Notes: a model not told the origin generated them from the letters alone. A stretch of DNA of 64,000 nucleotides from Streptomonospora mangrovi (GCF_027604915.1 NZ_JAJAQC010000009.1:124001-188000); one strand, 5' to 3'; positions 52,713-61,814 are shown, counted from the stretch's first letter. Made by a program: numbers and translations.

Positions 52713-55121
52713 TCAGGCCCCGTCGTCGGGGGACTCCTCGGAGGCGTCCACCTCGGGTTCGCCCAGGCGCTGCACCTCGACGCGGTGGAACCCGACCTCG
52801 GGGACGTTGGTCTCGTTGCCGCGGCGCTTGACCGTGATCCCGACCTGGCGGGGCGCCTGCTCGGTGGCGTCGTCGGGCAGCGGGTCGGGGTCGGTGGCCT
52901 CCAGCACGTGCTCGCCGTTGACCCACATGTTGATGTCGATCGCGCCGGAGTCGTCGGGCTCGCAGGTCATCGTCACCGCGTTGACGACCGGTCCGCGCTC
53001 GCCGCCGTCACCGTCCTCTGCGGGGACGTAGCCGGGCACGTCGCCGGTGGAGGCCAGGGCGGCGTCGCCGGCGTCGCCGCCGTAGCGGCGGATCTGGGCG
53101 TCGGCGCCGTCGAACCGCACCAGCGCCTCGTAGTGGGTGGTCACGTCGTCGTCGGAGACCTGGTAGTAGCAGCGGGTGCCGAACTCGCTGTAGGGCTCGC
53201 CGGCGACGATCTCGGCCTCGGCGTCGACGCGGACGGCCTCGGGCATCACCCCGTCGTAGGGGACGAACGCGCCGATGCTGGCCGCCTCGTTGTAGGGCTC
53301 CACCCGCAGGATCAGCCCGTGGTCGGGGTGGATGCCGTACTCCAGGTACTCGTCCTCGGGGTCGTAGGCGTCGAAACCCCAGGTGTCGGACTCGAAGTCG
53401 GTCGCGTAGACCTGCGTGCCCTCGGGCGGACCGCTGGTGAGCCAGACCGCGCCCAGGGCCACGCCCGCCACGAGCACGACCACCCCCGCCGCCGCGCCGA
53501 CGACCAGGCGGGTGGAGGGGCGGCCGGAGGACGGCGGCCGGCCGGGCGGCGCCGCACCGGGAACTCCGGGACCGCCCTGGCCGCCGTGGCCGCCCGCGCC
53601 ACCCGGGCCGCCGTGCACGCCGTGGCCCGGCGGCTGCCCGCCGGGCGGCGTGGCGTACCCGGGCTGGGGTCCGGAGGGCGCGCCGTACCCCGGCTGCGGA
53701 CCCGACGGTGCGCCGTATCCCGGCTGCGGGCCGGACGGCGTGCCGTGGCCGGGCTGCGGGCCGGAGGGGAAGCCGTGCGCGGGCGGCTGCGGGCCGGACG
53801 GCGTGCCGTGGCCCGGCTGCGGGCCCGAGGGACTGCCGTGGAACGGCTGGGCGTGCCCCGGCCACCGGCCGTGCGGCTGCTGGTGCACCCCCGGGGGAGG
53901 CGTGAAGGCGGCCGGGTCGCCGGCCGGCGGCGGACCGTAGCCCCCGCCGGGCCCGGCGCCGGGGGCGCCCCAGGCGGGCTCGTGAGGAGCCTGCGGGCCG
54001 GGGTCGGGCCGCCCGGTGGCGTCCGGGGGAGAGGGCCGCGCGGGCGGCGCCGGCTCGGCCGCCTCGGGCGGCAGCGAGCGCGTGGCATCGGGTCCCGGCT
54101 GCTCGGCGGGGACCGTCGGCTGGTCGTCGCCGCCGAGCGCGGCACCGGCCACCGCGCCGGCCGCACCGGCCGCGGCACCGGCCGCGCCGCCCAGGGCGGC
54201 GGCGCCCGCCGCGCCCTCGGCGTCGGCCCGCGCCGTGGAGGGCGGGGTCCAGGACCGCACCACCGTGCGGTCCACGGTGGTCTCGGCCGGGTTCTCCTGC
54301 CCCACCAGCGTGTTCAGCAGGTCCTGGGCGGTGGGCCGGTTGGCGGGGTCCTTCTCCAGGGCCGAGCGCACCAGTTCGGTGACACCGGGCTCCAGCCCCT
54401 CTAGGTCGGCCGGCGCCGCGCTGATGAGGTGCAGGATCGCCGGGACGGTCTGGGCGTTGAAGGGCGCCTTGCCGGTGCCCGCGTAGGTGACCAGGCAGCC
54501 CCAGGAGAAGATGTCGGAGGCGGGCGTGATGTCGCCGCCCGCGATCAGTTCCGGCGCGAGGTAGGCCGGGGTGCCCATGAGCTGGCTGGAGCGGGTGACC
54601 GCGCCCTCGTCGTCCATGGCGCGCGCGATGCCGAAGTCGATGACCTTGGGCCCCACCGCCGACAGCAGCACGTTGGCCGGCTTGAGGTCGCGGTGGATCA
54701 CCCCGGCGCGGTGGATCGCCGTGAGCGCCGCCGCCACCCCCATGGCCAGGCTCTCCAGGGTGCCGCCGCGCATGGGGCCGTCGGTGGCCACCGCCTCGGC
54801 CAGGTTGGGGCCGGGCACGTACTCCGAGACGATGAACAGCGGGTCGCCGTCGAGGCGGGCGTCGAGGACGCCGGCGGTGGAGAAGCGGGCCACCCGGCGC
54901 GCGGCCTCGACCTCGCGCGCGAACCGGCGCCGGAAGTCGGGGTCGTCGGCGAGGTCGGGGTGGATGAGCTTGACGGCCACGAGCCGGTCCGCGGTGTCGC
55001 GGGCGAGGTAGACGGTGCCCATGCCGCCCCGTCCGAGCCTGCCCTCGACGCGGTAGTCGCCGAGCTGCCTCGGGTCGCCGGTGCGGAGGGGTTTGACGCG
55101 CTCGCGCCCGTTGTCCGTCAC
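52713..55121 (-). CDS. Serine/threonine protein kinase with extracytoplasmic C-terminal domain
   Basis: The protein has 802 residues; GTG 55121 has AAAGGAAC 9 bases upstream. The kinase domain (about 23-280) has LGRGGMGTVYLA, K51 in AVKLIHP, HRDLKPANVLL and the DFGIA motif. A Pro/Gly/Gln-rich spacer of about 280 residues includes repeats of SGPQPGYGAP. One transmembrane helix (LVVGAAAGVVVLVAGVALGAVWL) leads to an external domain of about 215 residues with a concanavalin/jelly-roll-like look (YATDFESDTWGFDAYDPEDEYLEYGIHPDHGLILRV). That domain is presumably the sensor. Typical actinobacterial Hanks-type kinase; targets unknown. Confidence 0.93.
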   Translation of the reverse strand: MTDNGRERVKPLRTGDPRQLGDYRVEGRLGRGGMGTVYLARDTADRLVAVKLIHPDLADDPDFRRRFAREVEAARRVARFSTAGVLDARLDGDPLFIVSEYVPGPNLAEAVATDGPMRGGTLESLAMGVAAALTAIHRAGVIHRDLKPANVLLSAVGPKVIDFGIARAMDDEGAVTRSSQLMGTPAYLAPELIAGGDITPASDIFSWGCLVTYAGTGKAPFNAQTVPAILHLISAAPADLEGLEPGVTELVRSALEKDPANRPTAQDLLNTLVGQENPAETTVDRTVVRSWTPPSTARADAEGAAGAAALGGAAGAAAGAAGAVAGAALGGDDQPTVPAEQPGPDATRSLPPEAAEPAPPARPSPPDATGRPDPGPQAPHEPAWGAPGAGPGGGYGPPPAGDPAAFTPPPGVHQQPHGRWPGHAQPFHGSPSGPQPGHGTPSGPQPPAHGFPSGPQPGHGTPSGPQPGYGAPSGPQPGYGAPSGPQPGYATPPGGQPPGHGVHGGPGGAGGHGGQGGPGVPGAAPPGRPPSSGRPSTRLVVGAAAGVVVLVAGVALGAVWLTSGPPEGTQVYATDFESDTWGFDAYDPEDEYLEYGIHPDHGLILRVEPYNEAASIGAFVPYDGVMPEAVRVDAEAEIVAGEPYSEFGTRCYYQVSDDDVTTHYEALVRFDGADAQIRRYGGDAGDAALASTGDVPGYVPAEDGDGGERGPVVNAVTMTCEPDDSGAIDINMWVNGEHVLEATDPDPLPDDATEQAPRQVGITVKRRGNETNVPEVGFHRVEVQRLGEPEVDASEESPDDGA
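53640..53850. repeat. 30-bp tandem repeats inside the kinase gene
   Basis: About six imperfect copies of a 30-base unit encode SGPQPGHGTP / SGPQPGYGAP in the spacer between kinase and membrane helix. Copy number in such repeats often varies among strains. Confidence 0.7.
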
Positions 55122-55300
55122 AGTGCAGAGTTCCTTTGGGAGGGGTGGTTCGCGCTCATAGCGTACAGAGGCCCGGTGGGGCCGATCAGCGGCGATCACG
55201 GGGGGAGCGCCGGGGTTGGGCGGGGCTGGCCAGAAGTGCTCCGATTTTAGACACGGTGCGCGGCGCCCTGGTTCCCCCGCGTGGGGAGATCCGCTAGCAT

Positions 55301-55316
55301 TAGTACAGACGTTCGA
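55301..55316 (+). promoter_or_regulatory. LexA-box-like element before the small DUF6504-type gene
   Basis: TAGTAC-AGAC-GTTCGA fits the actinobacterial LexA pattern TCGAAC-N4-GTTCGA in one full half-site and four of six positions of the other. It lies 70 bases before the GTG at 55386. The assignment is tentative. Confidence 0.3.
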
Positions 55317-55385
55317 TTGTGCCTGTCCTTCCCCGCAGGCCGCGTTCGCGCACCGCGCGACACCAGCCGAGGGGAGCAGCGCCAC

Positions 55386-55655
55386 GTGGGCCACGTCTAC
55401 GGAGTCCCGATCACGGTCACCGAACACCAGGGGCGCCCCGTGCGCTTCGTATGGGACCGCCGCGTCTACACCGTCCGGCACATCGTCGACCACTGGATCA
55501 CCGTGCGCGCCGACTGGACCCCCGCCCACCACGACCAACCGCCCCAGCGCGTCCACTGGCGGGTCGAGGCCGGATCCGCCGGCCCGCCGGGGGTCTACGA
55601 ACTCCTGCACGACTCCGGGTCGGGGCGCTGGCTCCTGGCCCGGGTCCTCGACTGA
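55386..55655 (+). CDS. Small DUF6504-like protein
   Basis: GTG 55386 with GAGGGGAG upstream gives 89 residues; open sequence further upstream is not protein-like. The sequence (GVPITVTEHQGRPVRFVWDRRVYTVRHIVDHWITVRADW...) is rich in aromatic and basic residues. It matches the DUF6504 type found in actinobacteria, sometimes near translesion polymerase genes. Function unknown. A weak LexA-like site lies in its promoter region. It converges with the APC permease gene across a 10-bp hairpin. Confidence 0.75.
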   Translation: MGHVYGVPITVTEHQGRPVRFVWDRRVYTVRHIVDHWITVRADWTPAHHDQPPQRVHWRVEAGSAGPPGVYELLHDSGSGRWLLARVLD

Positions 55656-55698
55656 GACCACCCGCCGCCGATCCCGCGCCCCCGCCGGCCGCCTGCGA

Positions 55699-55720
55699 CC
55701 GCCGCCCGCGCGGGCGGCGG
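55699..55720. terminator. Hairpin between convergent genes
   Basis: CCGCCGCCCG (55699-55708) and CGGGCGGCGG (55711-55720) are perfect complements around CG, between the small gene's stop and the APC permease stop. Confidence 0.5.
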
Positions 55721-55728
55721 CGCCCCGA

Positions 55729-57141
55729 CTACCCGCCGCGGCGGGTCCGCACCGCCGCGATCAGCCGCTCCTCGGCGTCGGCCCCCGGGCCCACCCGGGG
55801 CAGCCGCCACAGGAACACCGCGCCCGCCAGCCACCAGCCGCCCACGATGATCCACTCATAGGGCCACACCAGCGCCGCCGGCATGCCCGGCAGGTACAGC
55901 ACGCCCAGCCCCAGCGACAGCACCAGCGCCGCCCCGCCCACCACCGGGCCGGCCGGGGTGCGGAACGGCCGCTCCATGGCGGGCTCGCGCCGGCGCAGCA
56001 CCAGGAAGGACAGCACCACCGTCACATAGGCCACCACGATGTTGATCCCGCCGGCGTCCACCAGCCACACCAGCATGGGGCGCCCGAACACCGGCGCGAT
56101 CACCGACAGCCCGCCGATGAACAGCACCGCGTTGCCGGGGGTGCGGAACCTCGGGTGCACCCGGCCGAACCACGCCGGGATCATCTCCGAGCGCGCCATC
56201 GCGTACAGCAGCCGGCTGCCGCCGATCAAAAACGCGTTCCAGCTCGTCAGGATCCCCGCGATCCCGCCCAGCACCAGCACGTTGCCCAGCGCCTGGCTGT
56301 CCCACAGCGCCGCCATGGAGTCCGCCGAGGCCAGTTCGGAGTCCAGCAGTTGCGCGGGGGTCAGTCCCGCGCTGACCGTCAGCATGATCATGATGTACCA
56401 GGCCGCCGCGCACGCCACCGACACCACCAGCAGCCACCCCACCTGCCGGTAGGGAATCTTGATCTCGCTCGCCGACTGCGGCACCACGTCGAACCCCACG
56501 AACAGGAACGGCACCGCCACCAGGACCCCCATCAGTCCGGGCAGGCCGCCGGTGAACAGCGGCTGCATGTTCTGGGCCGACCCGCCGGTGAACGCCCCCA
56601 GCAGCAGCACCGCCCCCGAGGCCAGCAGGAACAGCACCGCGATGGTCTGGAACACCGAGGCCGGCCGGATCCCCACGTAGTTGAGCGCGGTGATCGCCAC
56701 GGCCGCCACCGCGCCCACCGCCACCCAGCTCGCGTACACGTCGTAGTCCGCCACCGTCCACAGGTAGCCCGCCCGCATGTCGGGCAGCAGGTAGAGCACG
56801 GTGTGGGGCAGCGCCACCGCCTCGAAGGCCACCACCGACACATAGCCCAGCACCATCGCCCACGACGCCACGAACGCGCCCCGGCCGCCCAGCGCGCGCA
56901 GCGCGTAGTGGTGCTCGCCGCCGGCGTGGGGCATCGCCGAGATGAGTTCGGCGTAGGTCAGCCCCACCAGCGCGATGATGCCCCCGCCGATCACGAACGC
57001 CAGCGCCGATCCCAGGCTGCCCGCGCCGTCGATGAACTCTCCCGTCAGCACGATCCAGCCGAACCCGATCATCGCGCCGAACGCCAGCGCCAGGACGTCC
57101 CCGCGCCCCAGCACCCGCAGGAATTCGCTGTTGGCCGCCAC
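55729..57141 (-). CDS. APC-superfamily amino acid permease
   Basis: GTG 57141 was chosen because GAAGGAAGG lies 8 bases upstream; a TTG at 57183 is possible but lacks a site. The protein has 470 residues and about twelve hydrophobic helices. GAMIGFGWIVLTGEFI is the TM1 substrate/sodium-site region, and ALVGLTYAELISAMPHAGGEHHYALRALG matches TM2-TM3 of APC transporters. It likely imports an amino acid or amine. Directly upstream lies the remnant of an amidase gene, so the pair may once have served uptake and breakdown of an amide. Confidence 0.88.
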   Translation of the reverse strand: MAANSEFLRVLGRGDVLALAFGAMIGFGWIVLTGEFIDGAGSLGSALAFVIGGGIIALVGLTYAELISAMPHAGGEHHYALRALGGRGAFVASWAMVLGYVSVVAFEAVALPHTVLYLLPDMRAGYLWTVADYDVYASWVAVGAVAAVAITALNYVGIRPASVFQTIAVLFLLASGAVLLLGAFTGGSAQNMQPLFTGGLPGLMGVLVAVPFLFVGFDVVPQSASEIKIPYRQVGWLLVVSVACAAAWYIMIMLTVSAGLTPAQLLDSELASADSMAALWDSQALGNVLVLGGIAGILTSWNAFLIGGSRLLYAMARSEMIPAWFGRVHPRFRTPGNAVLFIGGLSVIAPVFGRPMLVWLVDAGGINIVVAYVTVVLSFLVLRRREPAMERPFRTPAGPVVGGAALVLSLGLGVLYLPGMPAALVWPYEWIIVGGWWLAGAVFLWRLPRVGPGADAEERLIAAVRTRRGG

Positions 57142-57279
57142 TGTCCGCGCCTTCCTTCTCGGGGGCAGAGAGGTGATCAGCAATTGAAGTCACGGGCGGG
57201 GCGGAAAGGCAATGAGCGCCGTATTGAGGATTCGTTTCGACCTAAGGACGCTTTTATGACAAAAGTCGGTTCTGTTGTT

Positions 57280-57498
57280 TCAGGTGCCGTCCTGTCCGTT
57301 CGCGGCGGCGCCGCGCCCGCCCAGCGGCAGCCGGCGCCGGCCGGACCCCGTGGCGAGCACGGACGCGTGCCCCACCTCCGGCACCCGCCGCTCGGCCAGG
57401 CGCGGCCCCGCGATCTGGCGACCCACCGGCAGCCCGCCGGGGGCGAACCCGCCCGGCACCGACACCGCCGGGCGGCCCTGCGGTGCGTCGGCGCGAAA
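57280..57498 (-). pseudogene. C-terminal remnant of an amidase-signature enzyme
   Basis: On the minus strand the frame reads GRPAVSVPGGFAPGGLPVGRQIAGPRLAERRVPEVGHA, which matches the C-terminal part of amidase-signature (GatA/AtzF-type) proteins, where LPAVSVPAGF...GLPVGLQLVGP is usual. Only about 70 residues remain. The catalytic Ser-Ser-Lys region is missing, and the frame runs upstream into the riboswitch. I read it as a broken gene rather than a functional one. Confidence 0.55.
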
Positions 57499-57529
57499 AC
57501 CGGTGTGAGACGCTGGTGCGCGGTGCCCC

Positions 57530-57720
57530 GATCGCGGCGGACGCCCGGTACCTCCGGAGGTCCGTCGCGGCAGCAGGAACCCGGTGCGAATCCGGGACGG
57601 ACCCGCCACTGTGACCAGGAAGCGACCCCGCCACGCACGCCACTGCCGGCCCCCGGTGGGAAGGCGGCGGGGGAGCGGCGATCTGGAAGCCAGGAGACTG
57701 CGCGGCACCGCGACCGACCC
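57530..57720 (+). ncRNA. Cobalamin riboswitch upstream of the ChlI/ChlD chelatase gene
   Basis: The core GGTGCGAATCCGGGACGGAC leads into CCGCCACTGTGA (whole 57583-57614). A B12 box, GGAAGCCAGGAGACTGCGCG, is at 57685-57704. All elements are in canonical order. It precedes GTG 57757 by about 40 bases and should shut off the chelatase and cobO transcript when coenzyme B12 is plentiful. Confidence 0.92.
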
Positions 57721-57756
57721 CTGTGGGCGTGGACTCCCGAGGAAGGACTGACCCGC

Positions 57757-59883
57757 GTGAGCGCTCCTGCTCGCTATCCCTTCAGCGCGGTCGTCGGCAT
57801 GGCCGACCTCAAGCTGGCGCTGCTGCTCAACGCCGTGTCACCGGCGGTGGGCGGCGTGCTGGTCCGCGGCGAGAAGGGCACCGCCAAGTCGACCGTGGTG
57901 CGCGCCCTCGCGGCCCTGCTGCCCGCCATCGACGTGGTCGAGGGCTGCCGGTTCGCCTGCGAGCCCGCCGCACCCGACCCCGGCTGCCCCGACGGCCCGC
58001 ACACCCCCGGCGCGCCCCCGGCCCGGCGCCCGGCCCGGCTCGTGGAGCTGCCGGTGGGCGCCAGCGAGGACCGCCTGGTCGGCGCCCTCGACCTGGAGCG
58101 CGCGCTGACCGAGGGCGTCAAGGCGTTCGAGCCCGGCCTGCTCGCCGACGCCCACCGGGGGGTCCTCTATGTCGACGAGGTCAACCTGCTGCACGACCAC
58201 CTGGTCGACCTGCTGCTGGACGCCGCCGCCATGGGCACCTCCCACGTCGAGCGCGAGGGGGTCTCGGTGCGCCACGCCGCGCGCTTCCTGCTGGTGGGCA
58301 CCATGAACCCCGAGGAGGGCGAACTCCGCCCCCAACTGCTGGACCGCTTCGGCCTGACCGTCGAGGTCGCCGCCACCCGCGACCCCGCCGAGCGCGCCGA
58401 GGTCGTGCGCCGCCGGCTGGCCTTCGAGGCCGACCCCGACTCCTTCGCCGCCGGCTACGCCGACGACGAATCCGACCTCGCCGAACGCATCCGCGCCGCC
58501 CGCGACCGCCTGCCCGGTGTGGTGCTCGGCGACTCCGCGCTGCGCCAGGTCACCGCCGTGTGCGCCGCCTTCGACGTCGACGGTCTGCGCGCCGACATCG
58601 TCACCGCCCGCGCCGCCATGGCGCTGGCCGCCTGGCGCGGCCACCCCGAGGTCGACTCCGACGACGTCCGCGACGCCGCCCGCCTGGCCCTGCCGCACCG
58701 GCGCCGCCGCGACCCCTTCGACGCCCCCGACCTCGACGAGGACCGCCTGCGCGAGGCCCTGGAGCAGGCGGGTGAGTCCGACCCAAAAGACCGTGAGGAC
58801 CCCCCGGAATCCCCGGAGGGTCCCGCGCCCGCCGACCCCGGCGCCCCCGGCACCGATCCCGAACCGCCCGGCCCCGACGACGGCACGGGTGCACCGGCCG
58901 ACCCCGCCGGCACCGAGCCCGAAGCGGCCGACCCCGCCGCCGACGCGGGCGGTCCCGCCGACCCCGGCCCCGGCACCGGCCGCGGCGGCGCTGACACCGC
59001 CGCGCCCCGGGACCCCGCCGACGCCCCGGACGACGACGCGTCGGCAACCGGACCGGGCGCGGACGGCCCGCCCGCCGAACCCGGCGAGCCCTACCGCCCG
59101 CGCCTGCTCAGCCTCACCGGGATCGGCCAGGGCGCGCCCGGCCGCCGCTCCCGCGCCGAAACCCCCTACGGCCGCACCTCCGGCGCGCGCCCGCCCCGGC
59201 GGCGCGTGGGCGCCCTGCACCTGAGCGCCACCCTGCGCGCCGCGGCACCCCACCAGCGCGCCCGGGGGCGCAGCGGCCCGGGGCTGCTGCTGCGCCCGGA
59301 CGACCTGCGCGAGGCCGTCCGCGAAGGGCGCGAGGGCAACCTCGTGCTGTTCTGCGTGGACGCCAGCGGCTCCATGGCCGCCCGCCGGCGGATGCGTGCC
59401 GTCAAGGGCGCGGTGCTCAGCCTGCTCCTGGACGCCTACCAGCGGCGCGACAAGGTCGGCCTGGTCACCTTCCGGGGCCGCGCCGCCGAGGTCGCGCTGC
59501 CGCCCACCTCATCGGTCGAGGCCGGCGCCCGCCGCCTGCGCGAACTGCGGACCGGCGGCCGCACCCCGCTGGCGGCCGGCCTGCTGCGCGCGGCCGACGT
59601 GCTGCGCGTGGAGCGGCTGCGCGACCCCGCCCGCCGCCCGCTGCTGGTCGTGGTGACCGACGGCCGCGCCACGCACGGCGGCCTGGACACCGCCCTGCGC
59701 GCCGCCGCCGGGATCGGCGCGCGGGGGGTGCACAGCGTCGTCGTGGACTGCGAGTCCGGCCCCGTCCGCCTGGACCTCGCCGTGCGCCTGGCCGACGCGC
59801 TGGGCGGGGAGCCGGTGCGCCTGGAGGAGTTGGCCGCCGACGCGCTGACCGGCCTGGTACGCCGCACCCGCCGCGCCGCCTGA
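57757..59883 (+). CDS. Cobaltochelatase ChlI/ChlD-type subunit (fused AAA+ and VWA domains)
   Basis: The start is GTG 57757 with GAGGAAGG upstream; the protein has 708 residues. The N-terminal ChlI-like AAA+ domain has GEKGTAKSTVVRAL (Walker A) and GVLYVDEVNLLHDHLVDLLLDAA (Walker B), then sensor regions. A Pro/Asp/Gly-rich acidic linker (about 345-450) leads to the VWA/MIDAS domain, FCVDASGSMAARRRM (DxSxS). This fused form is the actinobacterial substitute for CobS/CobT and powers cobalt insertion by CobN. cobO follows 90 bases later, in the same direction. Confidence 0.93.
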   Translation: MSAPARYPFSAVVGMADLKLALLLNAVSPAVGGVLVRGEKGTAKSTVVRALAALLPAIDVVEGCRFACEPAAPDPGCPDGPHTPGAPPARRPARLVELPVGASEDRLVGALDLERALTEGVKAFEPGLLADAHRGVLYVDEVNLLHDHLVDLLLDAAAMGTSHVEREGVSVRHAARFLLVGTMNPEEGELRPQLLDRFGLTVEVAATRDPAERAEVVRRRLAFEADPDSFAAGYADDESDLAERIRAARDRLPGVVLGDSALRQVTAVCAAFDVDGLRADIVTARAAMALAAWRGHPEVDSDDVRDAARLALPHRRRRDPFDAPDLDEDRLREALEQAGESDPKDREDPPESPEGPAPADPGAPGTDPEPPGPDDGTGAPADPAGTEPEAADPAADAGGPADPGPGTGRGGADTAAPRDPADAPDDDASATGPGADGPPAEPGEPYRPRLLSLTGIGQGAPGRRSRAETPYGRTSGARPPRRRVGALHLSATLRAAAPHQRARGRSGPGLLLRPDDLREAVREGREGNLVLFCVDASGSMAARRRMRAVKGAVLSLLLDAYQRRDKVGLVTFRGRAAEVALPPTSSVEAGARRLRELRTGGRTPLAAGLLRAADVLRVERLRDPARRPLLVVVTDGRATHGGLDTALRAAAGIGARGVHSVVVDCESGPVRLDLAVRLADALGGEPVRLEELAADALTGLVRRTRRAA

Positions 59884-59973
59884 GCACCCCCGCCCATCCC
59901 CGCGCACGCCCGCGCGGACACGCGGACACCCCGCCCCCACCCCATCCCGCACCGACCCACTCAAGGAGGCCCC

Positions 59974-60576
59974 ATGCCGCAGGGCAGACCCACCCACGTG
60001 CCCGACGACGGGCTCACCACCCGCCAGCGCCGCAACCGCCCGCTGCTGATGGTGCACACCGGCCCCGGCAAGGGGAAGTCCACCGCCGCGTTCGGGCTGG
60101 CCGCGCGCGCGTGGGCGCAGGGCTGGGACATCGGCGTCTTCCAGTTCGTGAAGTCGGCCAAGTGGCGCATCGGCGAGGAGCGCGCCCTGCGGGTGCTGGG
60201 GGAGTCCGGCCAGGGCGGGCGCGTGCACTGGAACAAGATGGGCGAGGGCTGGTCGTGGATCCAGCGCCCGGGCACCGAGGCCGACCACGCCGCCGACGCG
60301 GCCGAGGGCTGGCGGCAGATCAAGCGCGACCTGGCCGCCGAGACCTACGGGCTCTACGTGCTGGACGAGTTCACCTACCCCCTGAAATGGGGGTGGGTCG
60401 ACGTGGAGGACGTGGTCGCCACGCTCGCCGACCGCCCGGGCCGCCAGCACGTGGTGGTCACCGGCCGCGACGCCCACCCCCGCCTGCTGGAGGCCGCCGA
60501 TCTCGTCACCGAGATGACCAAGGTCAAGCACCCCATGGACGCCGGGCAGAAGGGCCAGCGCGGCATCGAGTGGTAG
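59974..60576 (+). CDS. cobO: Cob(I)yrinic acid a,c-diamide adenosyltransferase
   Basis: The protein has 200 residues from ATG 59974 after AAGGAGG. The P-loop VHTGPGKGKSTAAFGLA is diagnostic for the CobA/CobO/BtuR family, and KSAKWRIGEE, WNKMGEGWSW, YVLDEFTYPLKWGWVD and VVTGRDAHPRLLEAADLVTEM are conserved. It transfers the 5'-deoxyadenosyl group of ATP to cobalt. It follows the chelatase gene in an apparent riboswitch-controlled operon. In the pathway its product goes to CobQ, encoded at 42661. Confidence 0.96.
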   Translation: MPQGRPTHVPDDGLTTRQRRNRPLLMVHTGPGKGKSTAAFGLAARAWAQGWDIGVFQFVKSAKWRIGEERALRVLGESGQGGRVHWNKMGEGWSWIQRPGTEADHAADAAEGWRQIKRDLAAETYGLYVLDEFTYPLKWGWVDVEDVVATLADRPGRQHVVVTGRDAHPRLLEAADLVTEMTKVKHPMDAGQKGQRGIEW

Positions 60577-60583
60577 CCCGCGC

Positions 60584-60606
60584 GGGCCGGCGCGCCGCGC
60601 CGGCCC
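60584..60606. terminator. Hairpin after cobO
   Basis: GGGCCGGCGC (60584-60593) and GCGCCGGCCC (60597-60606) are exact complements with a 3-base loop, between the convergent cobO and acetyltransferase genes. Confidence 0.65.
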
Positions 60607-60643
60607 GGCCACGGGCGGCCCGCCCCGGCGGGCGGGGTGCGGC

Positions 60644-61243
60644 TCAGCCGGCGGCGGGGGTCAGGCCGGCCAGGTCGGCGGGGATGAGGCTGTAGACCGC
60701 GAGGTCGGCGCGGCCCCGGTGCAGCGGCATCGCGTTGCGTTCGGTGCCCTCGTAGACGAACCCCGCCTTCTCGGCCACCCTGCGCGAGGCGGTGTTGCCC
60801 GTCGCGGCCTTCAGCTCCACCCGCTGGAACCGCTGGTCGCGCAGCGCCCAGTGCGCCACCGCGACGGCCGCCTCGGTGGCCAGGCCCCGGCCGCGCGCCG
60901 CCGGGGCCAGCCAGTAGCCGACCTCCGTGGTGGCGGCCCGCCACATCGTGCGCGTCAGGCCCACCGCGCCGCAGTAGCCGCCCGTCGCGGTGTCCACGAT
61001 CGCCCACTGCTGGCCGTCGCCGGCGGCGCGCGACTCCGGCGCCGCCACCAGGCACCAGTGCTCGGCGTCGGCGCGGGTGTAGGGCTTGCCCGGTCGCGGC
61101 AGCGGCAGCCAGCGCTGGAGTTCGGGGTCGGTGGCGGCGTGGTGCACGGCGTCGATGTCGTCGCGCGTGTGCGCCCGCAGGGTGAGGCGGTCGGTGTGCA
61201 GCACCACCAGCGGCATCGTCCGGGGTTCGTGGGGTGGGGTCAT
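60644..61243 (-). CDS. GNAT-family N-acetyltransferase (RimJ/RimL type)
   Basis: The protein has 199 residues from ATG 61243 with GGGAG upstream; a second ATG at 61216 is possible. LHTDRLTLRAHTRDDIDAVHHAATDPELQRWLP is the standard opening of the acetyltransf_3 (RimJ/RimL) group. TEVGYWLAPAARGRGLATEAAVAVAHWAL carries the acetyl-CoA-binding R/QxxGxG/A loop. NTASRRVAEKAGFVYEGTER closes the fold. It acetylates an amine on a protein N-terminus or small molecule; the substrate is unknown. Confidence 0.9.
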   Translation of the reverse strand: MTPPHEPRTMPLVVLHTDRLTLRAHTRDDIDAVHHAATDPELQRWLPLPRPGKPYTRADAEHWCLVAAPESRAAGDGQQWAIVDTATGGYCGAVGLTRTMWRAATTEVGYWLAPAARGRGLATEAAVAVAHWALRDQRFQRVELKAATGNTASRRVAEKAGFVYEGTERNAMPLHRGRADLAVYSLIPADLAGLTPAAG

Positions 61244-61427
61244 CGGCGGGCGCTCCCGGCGGGGACATGGCGCACAGCGGAGCGGCCCAGCCACCGGCGG
61301 GCGCCCGGACCAGTGCGGATACGGGTAGGAACCGGCTGAGATTTTCCCACGCCCGCGGCGGCTCCCGGCAACGGGTCCGCCGCCTCAGCGCCGCCGCACC
61401 GCGCCCGCCCGCCGGGGCGGGGCGCCC

Positions 61428-61814
61428 TCACGTTGGCCGGCCCTCGCCGGCGGCGCCGTGCCGGAGCACGATCCCGTGCCGGATCTCCAGCCGTTCGGCG
61501 GCGATGAGGCAGGGCACGGGCTCCGGTCCGTTGGCCTCGGCGTCGAAGGCCGCCAGGACCGGCGGCCGGCCGCCCAGCCAGCGGGCCGCGCTCTCGGCCT
61601 CCCGCACCGTGGGCGCGCGGAAGACCGGGTCGTGGAAGGCCGCCGGGCACGCGGCGTAGGCGGGCTCGTGGAACACCAGTTCCAGGCCGTGGTGGTAGGT
61701 GAGGTCGTGGCCGGCGGCCAGCCGCAGCCGCACCGGGTCCCAGTCGAGGACCTCCCAGTCCCACCACGACCCCTCGGGCAGGCGGACGGCGGGGTACTCG
61801 GCGGACGCCTCCAT
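61428..61814 (-). CDS. Hypothetical protein
   Basis: I do not recognise the family. The protein has 128 residues from ATG 61814, with GGAGGGGAGCCG upstream. It is a soluble, acidic, Trp- and His-containing protein (PEGSWWDWEVLDWDPVRLRLAAGHDLTYHHGLELVFHEP) without signal or membrane segments. The composition, a family-like compact length and a good Shine-Dalgarno support it as real. It lies between an acetyltransferase and the cobalt transporter genes without clear linkage. Confidence 0.65.
   Translation of the reverse strand: MEASAEYPAVRLPEGSWWDWEVLDWDPVRLRLAAGHDLTYHHGLELVFHEPAYAACPAAFHDPVFRAPTVREAESAARWLGGRPPVLAAFDAEANGPEPVPCLIAAERLEIRHGIVLRHGAAGEGRPT

Noticed and set aside
53640-53850. The short regular repeats as a CRISPR array.
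   Set aside because: They are contiguous 30-bp in-frame repeats encoding a Pro/Gly-rich protein spacer, without unique spacers.
55216-57756. Long plus-strand open frame in front of the ChlI/ChlD gene.
   Set aside because: It is the antisense of the APC permease plus the riboswitch, with low-complexity Arg/His/Gln-rich translation; the real start is GTG 57757.
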